A DNA stretch of 64,000 nucleotides from Przewalskia tangutica (Eukaryota; Streptophyta; Magnoliopsida; Solanales; Solanaceae), in NCBI GenBank assembly GCA_029844215.1, contig CM056724.1:8240307-8304306 (forward strand). Direction: 5' to 3'. The translations under genes were made by a program, and so were the position numbers. This document shows positions 1 through 11,345 of this stretch, one piece after another. The notes below the pieces were generated by a model that saw nothing but the letters and a program-made list of their open reading frames with translations, was not told the DNA's origin and ran no database searches. The number at the start of each line of letters is the position of its first letter. Position 1 is the first letter of the stretch.

Positions 1-1059
1 TATTCTATTTAATATATAATACTATTTACCATATACATAAGATTCTACACAATTATATTATTAATAGTAATTAATAATAAATATTCTAACAGTTTATAAC
101 GAAATACTTTAATAAAAATATTAATGGTATATTTGACTCTTAAGACGCAAGTGACAAATATTGCAGGAATAGGGGGGAGTGTGTGATTTCCATCTTAGAG
201 ATAACATTAAATGACAGATTAAGAGATTTCACCTTCATATTAGTATTTGGGGATAATTGCAAATTTGATCTCTCGGTTATTTTGGTAAATTTAAATTTAA
301 TCCTTATGATATTAAGCATATTTAATAAGGATAAATAAATGGTTTAATATGTCAAATTTGTGAATTTTGAAGGACTAAAAGAGCAAATTTCATTCACTAA
401 GATCATACTTTCTGGACTTTGAAGGACTAAAAGAGCAAATTTACCTACTCTTTGTGTAGTTACTTTGCTACTTATCCTATTTGTAGAATCATCTGAAGTT
501 TGTTGCTTTGAACTTTTGGTCCAAATTATGTAGATGGCAATTGACCAGGAATTGTTAAGAAATACAATAAATTCACAGACGTATGTTTTTATGTAATTTT
601 CATCACTTAATTATGATAAATTGAAAGCAACAATCAATAAAGGGAGTTCAATTGAACCCTCTCGTTAGAAAATCCTACTACATAAGTAGGACAATTTCTT
701 TGACTTACTTTGGGTCGGAAGGTGGAAATATTTTAATTCCTTTGCTAAAATTCACCATTGAATATAGTTTGATACAAGCACTCAAATAATTTCTCCTTAA
801 ACTATTCCGTCGTGTATTTAAGTATAGTATCTGGACAAATCTCTTCCACACACATTAACTCAAATGATGCCAAATTATTGCATACTTCACCCCATTTCTT
901 TTACACACCAAAATGCATAAAACGCACCTCTAACTCTTTTATTCATAGCTCTTCTTCATGACTCTTTCTTCCCATTTCCCTCGCCGCCCTTTTCGTCCTT
1001 CTCCACGCCTCTGAAACCCCCCATCACTTTAAATTCAAAACTAAGCTTATTTCCATCCT
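1..1059. other. AT-rich upstream spacer with a 25-bp direct repeat
   Basis: No coding region or recognisable transposon is seen. A 25-bp direct repeat (TTTGAAGGACTAAAAGAGCA plus five bases) occurs at 366-390 and 418-442, 52 bp apart. The last 150 bp become pyrimidine-rich, as is common just upstream of plant genes. Confidence 0.6.
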
Positions 1060-1060
1060 T

Positions 1061-1070
1061 TATATATATA
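1061..1070 (+). promoter_or_regulatory. candidate TATA box of the 1138 gene
   Basis: TATATATATA lies 68 bp before the ATG at 1138, following a C/T-rich stretch. A plant TATA box normally sits about 30 bp before transcription start, which would give a 5' leader of roughly 35-40 bp. The start site itself is inferred. Confidence 0.45.
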
Positions 1071-1137
1071 CTGTTTTACATATATACACATAAACAAAAC
1101 ACTTTTAATTTAATTCCAACGTCGGAAAATCAAGAAA

Positions 1138-1608
1138 ATGGCCTCCGCATGCATATCCAATTGCGTTAACGACGCCCGTGCCCCGGTGCGTGCCACGTAT
1201 GTAAACTTGTACAAATGGCCCGAATCAGACGCCGAGTTTATAAGATCGGTCAGCTCAAAAAACAATGAATATGTTCATGGTCGTGGTCAAGGTTCTGGTC
1301 CGACAGTGGTGGATAGTATTTCGTGTAGGCAATTATATTTGAGGAGCTATACTTTTTCAAGGGAAGAAGAGAATGTCAGTGATGAGAAGAAAGCTCATGT
1401 GAAATGTTATGGTAAAAGAAAGAGGAAATTAGCTCGTCGGAATAATGGAGGTGGGAGTGGTGGTGGTGGCAGTGGAAGTGGCCGGAGGCAGAGTACGAGA
1501 AGGAAGTGTAAAGGGTTTAGAAAGGCTAAGGAGTTATCTTGTGCTGCTTTGGCTTCCATTTTTCAGAGGTTGCTATCTTGCACTACTAAGGTTGACGTGG
1601 TTGGTTAA
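1138..1608 (+). CDS. small conserved uncharacterised plant protein, 156 aa
   Basis: This is a single open exon of 156 codons starting with ATG in a purine-rich context (AAGAAAATGGCC), after a TATA-containing promoter. I recognise it only as a type of short basic plant protein without an assigned function. The N-terminus (residues 1-34) is Cys-containing and includes YVNLYKWPESDAEF at 21-34. A second conserved-looking block, SCRQLYLRSYTFSREE, lies at 62-77. Residues 92-126 are Lys/Arg-rich with a Gly/Ser linker at 104-115. The C-terminus (136-155) is a hydrophobic amphipathic stretch ending LLSCTTKVDVV. There is no signal peptide and no clear transmembrane helix. The basic clusters KRKRK (93-97) and RRKCK could direct it to the nucleus, but that is inference. 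It stands apart from the transposons and appears intact. Confidence 0.8.
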   Translation: MASACISNCVNDARAPVRATYVNLYKWPESDAEFIRSVSSKNNEYVHGRGQGSGPTVVDSISCRQLYLRSYTFSREEENVSDEKKAHVKCYGKRKRKLARRNNGGGSGGGGSGSGRRQSTRRKCKGFRKAKELSCAALASIFQRLLSCTTKVDVVG

Positions 1609-2874
1609 TTTACTCTAAATTATATTTACTTTAAACATCATATAGAATTTTAATTTCCTCTCATAATTCCTTTCTATTTTTCATCTTCTCTTTTTTGTCT
1701 ACTTTGTCTTGAGTTTGTTTATATCGCATCTTGTTTCGAATATTGGAAATTAATGTACGTACTGAAACGCTACAAGAATGACATTTTTCGAATCATATGG
1801 TTCACTTGATCATGAAGGAGATTTAGTATATTTTTGAAATAAAATTAGATAATCGAATTTATGATATGTTTCTGTCGATCCAGTTACTTCCTATGTCTCA
1901 ATTCGTATGATGTAGTTTGATTCGACACGAAGTTTAAGAAATAAATGAAGATTTTTGAATCTTATGATTTAAAACAAGTCAAAAATATTTGTATGATTAT
2001 AAATCACGTTATACGTAAAAAATAAAATTTAAAGTTAACTTATTATTAAATAAGAAAATGTATTATTCTTTTTTATACTGACTAAAAAAATGTGTCATAT
2101 TAGAACAACTGTAAATTTAATTGGAAGAATAAGGATTTAACTTATAGGCCGTGACGTTATACATAAAAGATTTTACGTACCCCTAGTTATTATTTTTTTT
2201 TTTATTTGTTGTAGCATATAATCAACCTTTCTCTACATTAATTATTAAATTTCACCATTTTACCGAGGGTTACTTGTATTTTGTAGGGATTTTGACTAAA
2301 TGATTTTTTTACGTTATTGGTGAGAATTTGAATCCCACGTTGTAATTCCTACAAAAATTTCTCCTTTCCCTACCCTTATGTAATAAAAACATTTTTTTTT
2401 AAAAATTGTATTTTTCTTTAAAGTGACTTGATAGTCATGTAAAACTTCTCTTACATAATCGTGTAGAGAAGTTTTTTTTCATGAGTTGTTTGATACTTGT
2501 ATTGAGTTCCGACTAATTTGGAACGCCGATTAAGACCCTTTAAAGAGGGAAGCGCTATCTAATATAATGTTTTTTTCATTTCAAAGAGTGGAGATATTCT
2601 ATCCATCCTATCACAACTCTTAAAGATCATGTATAGTTAAGATCGAATAATAATATCAATGTTATTTTAATCGTAGTTGTAGATTTTTACTTCTGATGCA
2701 GCGGGGCTAAATAATTATAAGCAAGCAAAGGGATGTTTACTTCTTTTTTCCAATGCTAAGAAAAGAGAGAGACTCCAATTTCTGTGTTACTTTTGTCAGT
2801 TTGTGTAAAAATCAAAAGATAGGGAATTTCAGTTTCCACATGCACCGGAGTTCTTTAGCATCTACAATATACAT
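1609..2874. other. AT-rich spacer downstream of the small gene
   Basis: No ORF or recognisable element is seen. A 10-bp stem hairpin occurs at 2441-2475 (AAAACTTCTC / GAGAAGTTTT) followed by a T-run. The segment 2809-2866 resembles 29228-29287 on the far side of the nested copia element. TACAT at 2870-2874 precedes the copia LTR. Confidence 0.5.
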
Positions 2875-3025
2875 TGTAAGATCTTAGAAATTTCTTTCAT
2901 TAATCACAATAAATATAGTTATACAAAGGTGATTCTTAATACAGTAAAAATCCTAAGTTACCTTAAATACATGATACTAATAAATATAATATATACTGTG
3001 AATATTTGAATAATATTCGCTAACA
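2875..3025 (-). repeat. 3' LTR of the nested copia element
   Basis: This 151-bp segment runs TGTAAG...CTAACA on the plus strand and matches 29019-29144 through a long common block (TTTCATTAATCACAATA and following). On the minus strand it is preceded by a purine-rich tract ending GAGGGGGTA, a good polypurine tract. Relative to the other LTR it lacks about 25 bp near the U5 end. Confidence 0.75.
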
Positions 3026-3044
3026 TACCCCCTCAGACGGAGCG

Positions 3045-5224
3045 GGAGGAGGCCGAATACTCAGGCTGAATCTGAAGTCTGTGAACAGTTGTCTGGGTAG
3101 TCCTTTTGTGAAGATGTCTGCATACTAATAAGAGGAAGGTACATGTAGAATTTTGACAAGACCACGTGCCACCTTCTCACGAACAAAATGAATATCCATC
3201 TCATTATATTTGGTCCGCTGATGCTGGACCGGATTATGAGACATATAGATAGCAGATATGTTATCACAATAGACTATAAATGCCTTACATAATGGACAAC
3301 TCAGCTCCAAGAGGAGATTCCGGAGCCAACAGATCTCAACAACTACATTAGTAACACCCTTATACTCTGCTTCAGCACTGGATCGGGATAACGTGGCTTG
3401 TCGCTTGGCAGACCAAGAGATCAGATTATCCCTAAGAACACACAATAGCCTGAAGTAGATCGTCTCGTGTCCGGGCACCCTGCCCAATCAGCCTCTGTGT
3501 TGGAAAGTAACATGTTCGGAGCGGAGGGGTAGAGATGCAACCCATAGTCAGGAGTGCCCTTACTGTATCTGATAATACGCTTAAGAGTAGCAAAATGGGG
3601 TTCCCTCGGAGCATGCATGAACAGACACAGCTGGACGGAATATGCAATGTCTGGCCTAGTGAAAGTGAGGTACTGAAGAGCACCTGCAAAACTTCGATAG
3701 TGAGTAGGATCAGACACTGGATCACCCTCAGAAGCAATGAGTTTGGATTTCGAATCACCAAGAGTAGGCATAGCCTTGCAATTCGACATCTTAGCTCTGA
3801 ACACAATTTCTTCTGCATACTTACGCTGACTCGAGAACATAGTATCTGCAGATCTAGTGACCGATATACCCAAGAAGTAACTCAGCTTGCCCAATCAGTC
3901 ATAGCAAATTCAGTTTCGAGAAGAGCAATAATGTCATTTTTCAACTTATCAGATGAGGCAGTGAGAACAATGTCATCAACATATAATAACAAGTAAGTGA
4001 TGTCACTACCATGATGAAAAATGAACAGAGAGGTGTCACACCTGCTGCAAATGAACCCAATCTGCATAATATACCTGGCAAACCGGTCATACCAAGCACG
4101 AGGTGCCTGCTTTAGACCATATAGTGACTTCCTGAGGCATGCGTACATAATGCAGAACGATCGGATGAACAAAATCGGTGGCGGATCGTGTACGATTTCT
4201 TTCAAATCCCCATGAAGAAATGCATTCTTGACATCCAGCTGATGAATCAGCCACTTCTTACCCATAGCAATGCTAAGAACAATACGAATCGTAGCCGATT
4301 TAACAACCGGGCTAGATGTATCACAACAGTCAATGCCCTCCTGCTGATTAGTGTCATTTGCCACAAGTCTAGCCTTGTAGCGTTCCAAAACACCACTATC
4401 TCTGAATCTGTGACGAAAAAGCCACAAGCAACTGATCACATTCACCCCCTCTGGTGTAGGGACAACATCCCAAGTATGTTGCTTAGTTAAAGCAGTATAT
4501 TCCTCAGACATGGCTGCATTCCAATTAGGGTCAAGTTTGACCAATTTGGGGTTCTTTGGGAGTGGAGAAATAGTTTGGACAGACAGGTTAAACTGGATTT
4601 TAGGTTTGAAAATCTCGTATTTGGCACGAGTTTTCATTTGGTGACTAGGGACATTGGGTGGTGGCATTGTCGAAGTGACAGGTTCAAAGGTTAGTTCACT
4701 GGAAGGGTGGAACCGCGGTGCATCCTCAGGGTACCGAGGTGCTGAAGGCGAGGGAGGAGTAGTGAACTCACTGAAAGAGGGACACCGCGGTGCATCCTCG
4801 AGGGACCACGGTGCTAAAAGTTTTGCAGGAAGAGGGGGCTCACTGGCATGCAGGCACCGCGGTGCATCATCGAGGGACCGCTGTGCTAAAAGTTCTGCAG
4901 GAAGAGAGGGCTCACTAGAAGGATGGCACCGCGGTGCATCCATTGCGGACCGCGGTTCTGAAGTCGAAATTTGGGTAAACTGACTTAGAATGTTTGGGGA
5001 TATGACTGGTTCATCAAGAAATGAGTAGTCTGATTTCCGGTACTTCTTAGTGTTTGAAAACGGAAATATCGTCTCGTTGAACGTGACGTGATGAGAGATG
5101 TAAATTTAACGAGTGGACAAGTCATAGCACAGATAACCCCTATGGTTGGGTGGGAAATCGAGGAATACACAGGGTGTAGTTCGAGGAGCCAACTTATGAG
5201 GGGTGGTGGAGGTAAGATTGGGAT
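3045..5224 (-). pseudogene. copia pol: integrase C-terminus, reverse transcriptase, RNase H (broken)
   Basis: On the minus strand this starts with the integrase tail, containing a motif of the type CVFLxFPPNHRGY near 5110-5170. A proline-rich linker made of 24-residue repeats follows, then the RVT_2 reverse transcriptase with QLDVKNAFLHGDL, SLYGLKQAPRAWY and the catalytic LLLYVDDIVL. The frame shifts after TEFAMTDWAS near 3885 and continues in another frame at 3421-3894 with YFLGI and TRPDIAYSVQ. It shifts again to the RNase H part (SWSAKRQATLSRSSAEAEYK, YCDNISAIYMSHNPVQHQRT) at 3125-3487. The catalytic YVDD is intact, but the frameshifts make this a pseudogene. Confidence 0.85.
4694..4980 (-). 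repeat. 72-bp tandem repeat encoding a 24-residue proline-rich repeat
   Basis: About four copies have CTCACT-type anchors near 4694, 4767, 4839 and 4911, giving a period of 72-73 bp. Because 72 is a multiple of three, the array stays open and encodes repeats of the form DAPRC...SEP.LPA.LLA..SL between the integrase and reverse transcriptase domains. Each copy contains a core close to the palindrome GCACCGCGGTGC. It is exact at 4854-4865 and 4926-4937. Confidence 0.85.
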
Positions 5225-5229
5225 AGCAC
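5225..5229. repeat. target site duplication AGCAC, left copy
   Basis: AGCAC directly before the element end TGTCGCG is repeated at 17575-17579 directly after the other end GTCAACA. This 5-bp duplication shows that 5230-17574 entered as one unit. Confidence 0.95.
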
Positions 5230-8200
5230 TGTCGCGCCCCTTTTCGGCCGCGGCATTTCTTTTCTAGCGAACCCTGCTCATATTAAAAAGGTTAGAAAAA
5301 TAAATAACAAAATGCTAAAAAGAATGCTAAAAGTTCTAAAAGTGCAAAAAGGATGCTAACATATTAGAAGTGCTAAAGGAGGCTAAAATTGCAAAAGGGT
5401 TGCTAGAATGCTAAGGGTTCGCGGAGTCGCCACCTAATTAATTTGGGTGAATTAGGACACCTAAATGTTTAACTAGTTTAAAGTAAAACATTAACTCCAT
5501 TTTAATGGTCTGCTAAACTTAATGAGATTCTGGGTAAGGGTTCTTTATTAATCTAGAGGAAGGGGTTAGGCACCTCTAAGATCCGCTAACTCATTGTCCT
5601 GCCAAACCTAGGGTAGTTATTATTATTTTTTTTTTAAAAATGCAAAGTAAAAGATCTACAAAAAAAAGTGCAATGTTAGAAAATAAGATGCTGGATGTTA
5701 AAATAATGCAGAGTAGTTAAAAAGGTTTTGAAATGTTGGAAGATGTTTAAAGGTGCTAAGAGTTTAATTTTAAAAGCTAACGGGTGCTAAGGTGTAAAGA
5801 GGTGCTTAAAAGTGCTAAATACTAAAGTGTCAAGGCTGTGAGATAGATGCTAGCATGTTAGAATGTTAAAAGGTGCTTAAAGTATTGAAAGGGCAAAAGT
5901 GCTATATGCTAAAGTAGAAAGAATGCTAGGAAGGTGCTAAATGTGACTAAAGTTTAAAGCATGCTTTAAATAATATATATATAATGCAAAAATAGACTAA
6001 TTGACTAAATATACACATTTGTCTACCTTGATTAGTATAACACATGCTAAGGGGGTTTTCTTAATATAAAAATAAGATTTCTATATGGGTGCTATAGCAA
6101 ATGAGTTAGAAATCTGGAAAATAATATCATAGCTATATGTGATTAATTATGCAAGTTAAGATTTAATGGCGGAAATAATGTCTAGGCTACCCGAGTAGTT
6201 ATGTGATTAAATGGTTTGATAATTTAGGCAATTAACTTAAGAGGGGGCAAACTACCTTCTAATTTATTGCGCCAATGTTTAATTACTCCAAATGTTTTAC
6301 TAATAGCATAATGTTAGACAATTATATTACAATAAATGAATGGGCGAAGCAAAAATAAAATGACCCTAAGGAATGGTAGCAGAGCATTTCGCCAGGGCTT
6401 TAGGATATCAGATGTGAGATGCAACGAGGAATGTAGGCACGGATCTTCATTTGGGAAAATAGCGATGAGTCTCGTATTGAGACTCCTCCCTTTGCTCCAA
6501 GGCATGTGTTTCATGTAAAAATAAGAAAAGATAAGGAATTAGTACGAGCCCAATTAAATAACGAATAAGCATTTGGCACACAGTTTATATTGAAGCAAGC
6601 ACACGTAAAGGCCAACAGAGGTACTGTCAGACAGGTCTTGCCAGCAGGTAGCAGAAAAATAGGGGTAAACAGGTATGCAGCCAATACAGACAAGCTATAC
6701 GACACCCAGCAATGAAGACAAGTAAACAGGCTTTGGTGATTCTCTATTTTTGAAGCCATCTCCTCAAGCAAACAAACAGGGCAGTACGCAGCAGCAAACA
6801 GAGGAGAGAAAAGATAATAGGCAAACAGGGTATAGGCAGTAAGCAGCGACAAACAGATGAGGGAAAAGGATAATAGACAAGCCCCAGCTGTTAAGCCTTC
6901 GACACAGACAGAATGTGTCGGTAAGGCAACCAAAAAGAAATTTCACATATGAGCAGATAATGGGCCATGATAATTGAAGCCAGTTAGCCAATACATGCAT
7001 ACATAGGAACTGCTGCACACAAAAGAAAATCAGAACTATACTTGGTATATCCGAGAGATGCTAACACTAGTAGTTTTGACTGTTAGACATGGTGCAATCG
7101 CGATACCCGCCGCGGTAAGTGCTCGACCGCTTCTAAGTACACCAATCGGTACAAACAAGAGGCGAGACATCACAGATGTAAACATTATGCTAACATTCTT
7201 CTGTTCAGTTATTCTAAAGAAAAAGGAGGACATCCAAGCATACAATCAATTTGAGGTACACTCTTACTCATTTATGAATAATCTAGATAAACTGTATCCA
7301 TTTATGATCCAGGATCAACACATATATCTTCAAACAGTAAGGTATGTACTTTATTTCAGATAGTAGATTGCAGTCATAGCTTAAGTCTAATCATATTGAC
7401 AAAGTGAGTTTATACGAGGCAACCATCAATGTAACTCAAATTAAAGTCTAATCTTCAACCATTTTACAAACATACTGACACTTAAGATATCATGCCCCTT
7501 AAAAAGTGGATATGGAATCTAAGGGACATGGCTGGGATTCATCATAGCATGGATGACATGTTTCACACATACTTTAAATGATATCTATACATTCAAAATG
7601 ACCTACTTATAAATTATGAGAGATAAAGTTGTTTCTGGATATTAGTATTTCACATAATACAAGAGGATTGATATTGGTTATCCTAAATTGCATATGCATT
7701 TTTTTATTCATTTATGACTAATTTAGTAGATGTTAGACAAACAAGGATGAGACATGCTTATTCGTAAGGATCGCTTATATGCAGGCCACTTTGCCAAGAT
7801 TTAACACAATAGAACCACATTACGGTATTTGTTTAAGATGAATTTAAGCTTCACTATTCCTAAATCACGAGGACACGTAAACATGTTGTATAACCACATA
7901 ATTTGAATCTTCACGAAATCTGAGCTTTGTCACCAGATCTTAACATCTTGACAAGAGATTAAGCGATACAAAACTAGAAGAAAATACCAAACATAGTCAG
8001 TCTATCAAACAGCAATAAACACAAAGTGTCTGATTTGATCACGAACCCTTTTAAACATGTCGCTTAGCGATATACCATATTTTGATATCTCAATCAAGAA
8101 CTTTAGATCGCTTTAGTTAATTGCTAACAGATCGATTCAAATGTCGAGACTAGTATTCAATCATCAGATCTAAATGAAACCTTTAAGACACGCTTCTAAG

Positions 8201-9864
8201 ATATAACCACTCTCAAAGTTCAATCACATAACAAATGCTAGTAAAATGCATTAACAATCACATCAGAGCACTAATGACGCTTAATATCAACTAAATAGAT
8301 TCAAGAATCAAATTAATACACCTAAGTCGTCGCGACATACGATTTCACACATACTATCACGTAATATCAATCGAAAAGAAAGTAAGAAAGGAGGCGCAGA
8401 TTACCTTCTCCTGACAACGACCCGGCAGCAGATCAAGTCGCTGTCCGCCCGCGACGACTTGGGCTCATACGCGAAGGTGCGGCGAAGTTCCTTTACCGCA
8501 TTTTTTTTGGAATAAAGGAAGGAGGAAAATTTCCTATTCCGCCGATCGTTTGATGCGACGTGAAGCCCCCCCCTTCTCCCCAACTTCCTACTGACTTTGA
8601 TACCATCGAACGCCTCGCCTCCTTTACTACCCTCTGATTGACCGCTCACTCGCCTCGCTCAGATTTCATCGTTCGCTTTCTCGCCTTGTAATTTCATCGC
8701 TCCGCTTCACTCGATCAGGTTCGATCGCATGTCCTTTATAGCCCAATTCCGTTCTAAAATCGTAAGGCGTAGAATGGCTAAAATTGGCCGATTCGACCAG
8801 ATTTGCGCTTAGTCGGGTATTGATTCGATATTGATTTTGACGATTCTTTGGGTCGCGTAAAATCGACAGGTAAGTTCGATTCAGTTGATTTTAAGGAGAT
8901 TTGGTGCGATTTGAGCGGAATGGTAAGAAATCACCAAGACGCGCGCAGCAGCGGGCGGAAAGCGGCGGGGCGCGTATTTCCTACGAATCGCAATACTGGC
9001 CGGCGCGTTGCCTTAGGTTTCTGTGGTTGGTTTTTTTGGCGCGACGGTTATGAGGACGGGTAACTGATAAAAGCGGCTTCAGCGTAAGTGAAACAAAGAA
9101 TACCGCTTAAAGGGTCACGGTCGTCATTCCTAAAAGAAAAATGCGCGGGCCATGCGCGCCGCCGGCCGTCGGTTGGGCTCGTAGAATTAAAACGGGTCAA
9201 TGGTATTAATTTAGCGGTTATTAGTGTTATTAGTTTAGGAGTTAATTAATAAATTTAGATTAATGAATTTAGTTAAATTATTTAAGTGCTTTATTATAAT
9301 TATTTAGGTGCTAAATTAGTCTAATTATTTAGGTGCTAAATTAGTCTAATTGTTTAGGTGCTAAACGCGGCGTTATTTAATTAATGCTTAATACTTTAAT
9401 GCGACGCTATTATTTAAAATCTTATTGTTATGCATTATTGCGGTTAAATTAAAATTGAATCGAGTTGGATTAAATTATTTAAATGCTAGATATTTAGGAA
9501 TTGTTTAAAGTTTTATAAATGCGCGCTATTAAATGCATATAATGATTAAAAATTGACTTTAAATTACAAATGATTACTAACAAACGCGCTTATGCTACCC
9601 GACACCACGTTATCGCTAAATTATTTATTTTATGCATTTATTAATTATTTAAGAATTACGACAAAGCTTAAAGTTAATTAATGCGCGCGAGACTCTAAGT
9701 GCTTAAAACTCTACGTAAGACTGATGTCATTATTAAATTAATTATTTATGTCAGATTTAATGTTTTATTGTTGTATTTTATTATAAAAATCCTAAAAGAT
9801 ATTTTACAAAACTAGTGTAATTTTACGGTTAATATCGGACGGGAGGGTCAAAATCGTGTCAACA
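5230..9864 (-). repeat. 3' giant LTR of the LARD-like element
   Basis: This 4635-bp LTR on the plus strand runs from TGTCGCGCCCC to GTGTCAACA. It contains a well-kept block (about 5417-5610) shared with all other copies, including a PBS-like GCGGAGTCGCCA at 5421-5432. It also has many iterations of GCTAAA and a 25-bp tandem repeat with TTTAGGTGCTAAA at about 9303, 9328 and 9353. Small ORFs inside are not coding. Confidence 0.9.
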
Positions 9865-9876
9865 GACGCCCTCTTT
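9865..9876 (-). promoter_or_regulatory. polypurine tract of the LARD-like element
   Basis: On the minus strand the 12 bases before the 3' LTR read AAAGAGGGCGTC, a purine-rich tract in the right place to prime plus-strand DNA synthesis. It is short and includes pyrimidines, so the call rests mainly on position. Confidence 0.55.
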
Positions 9877-10560
9877 GTATGGAGATGATGGAAGAATCTT
9901 CTGACAAAGACGCTGACTCATAGCCAATTTTGTCTCGACTTCGACTGCAAACGTCAAGGTGTAGACAAGCGCCGACGAAAATCAAATCGCCCCAAAGGTC
10001 GAAGTTACGACGACACCGGGTTACCATGGTCTAAACACTGTAGGGCTAACGCGACTCAGATGTCCCAAAGGTCGAGTTATGACACCGGGCTACGTGCAAA
10101 AGTAAAAGAATATAATCGGCTTCAACCTCGGTACCGCCGCCATAGGCCTGGTTCTACGGTGATGCGAGCGAGCGGACTGACGCTGAGGCCGCCGCCAATC
10201 GCCAGCGTTGCCCCCAATGATTGCCCCGTTCAGAAGAGAAAATCCACGCCAGGCTCCCCGCCGCATGCTAAGACTTGAACAAACGGTTAGTGCATAATCG
10301 TTAAGGCAAAATAATTTTAAAACAATGTAACCGCGGAATGTAAAAGGTTATCCCGCAAAAATACGATGCTCGCCGTGTTGACGCGATGCCGCAAACGCTG
10401 ATTTCGCCGCACTGACGCGTCGCGATCGTGGAACGCGATACGCTGTCCTCACGCATTGTCCTCAGATACTAAAGCTCAAGAAAGAGTTGCATAACCGCTA
10501 AGACGTAATAATATACGAAACAAAACGCAATTACGAATAGAAATCGCCCCGCAGACGTGG

Positions 10561-10835
10561 ATGTACGACTTGTCGCCGCTTCGACTTGTCGCCGCTTTCG
10601 ACCGCCGCCGCCTGACTTGTCGCCGCTTTCTGACTTGTCGCCGCCGACTTGGCGCCGCTTTCACTTGGCGCCGCCGACTTGGCCGCTTTCGACTTGGCGC
10701 CGCTGACTTGTCGCCATTTTCGACTTGGCGCCGCTTTCTGACTTGGCGCCGCTTTGACTTGGCGCCGCTGACTTGACGCCGCTTTCGACTTGGCGCCGCT
10801 TTCGACTGGGCGCCGCTTTTCGACTTGTTGCCGCC
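10561..10835. repeat. GC-rich short-period array (CGACTTGGCGCCGCTTT type)
   Basis: Units of about 16-20 bp with the consensus GACTTGKCGCCGCTTTC are repeated roughly 14 times with small length changes. Many units contain the palindrome GGCGCC. The array lies inside the LARD-like interior and is distinct from the 49-bp array that follows. Confidence 0.85.
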
Positions 10836-10959
10836 TCCCGTACTAAAGCTCACGAAGAGTTAGTGCATAAATCGCCAAGACGTAATAATAAAGCACGAAC
10901 GATAAAATGCAATTTCGAGAACAGAAAATCTTCCTCGCGATGTAATATGTCACGATGGC

Positions 10960-11345
10960 GCTGCTTGACTTGCCGGCCGATAACGCCGCTGTTCGACGTT
11001 GCCCGCGCCGCCTGCACGGACTTGCCGATTACGCCGTTGTCCCCGACGTGCCGCCGGGCGCCGCTGCATGGACTTGCCGATTACGCCGTTGTCCGGACGG
11101 TCACGCGCCGCTGCACGGACTTGCTGATTACGCCGCTGTTCGGACGTGCTGCCGGGCGCCGCTGCACGGACTTGCCGATTACGCTGTCCGGACGTGTTGC
11201 CGCGGCGCCGCTGCATGGACTTGCCGATTACGCCGCCTCGACGGCCGCCGCCGGGCGCGCTGCACGGACTTGCCGATTACGCCGCTGTTGACGCGTTGCC
11301 GGGCGCCGCTACAGACTTGCCGTGTTGATAACGCCGCCGCTCGGA
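10960..11345. repeat. GC-rich 49-bp tandem array
   Basis: About eight copies are anchored by GGACTTGCCGATTACGCCG. Anchors lie at about 10968, 11018, 11070, 11117, 11168, 11217, 11266 and 11313, giving spacings of 47-52 bp. The variable part between anchors is rich in CCGGGCGCCGCTGCA. It lies inside the LARD-like interior and is not protein coding as far as I can see. Confidence 0.88.

Noticed and set aside
6511..7018. Cys- and Leu-rich ORFs on the minus strand (also copied near 14074-14700)
   Set aside because: They lie inside the giant LTR, are frameshifted between the two LTR copies and show no conserved domain.
10960..11345. Regularly spaced repeats that could look like a CRISPR array
   Set aside because: The units are tandem with degenerate spacers of low complexity, in a plant LTR element, and no cas genes exist here.
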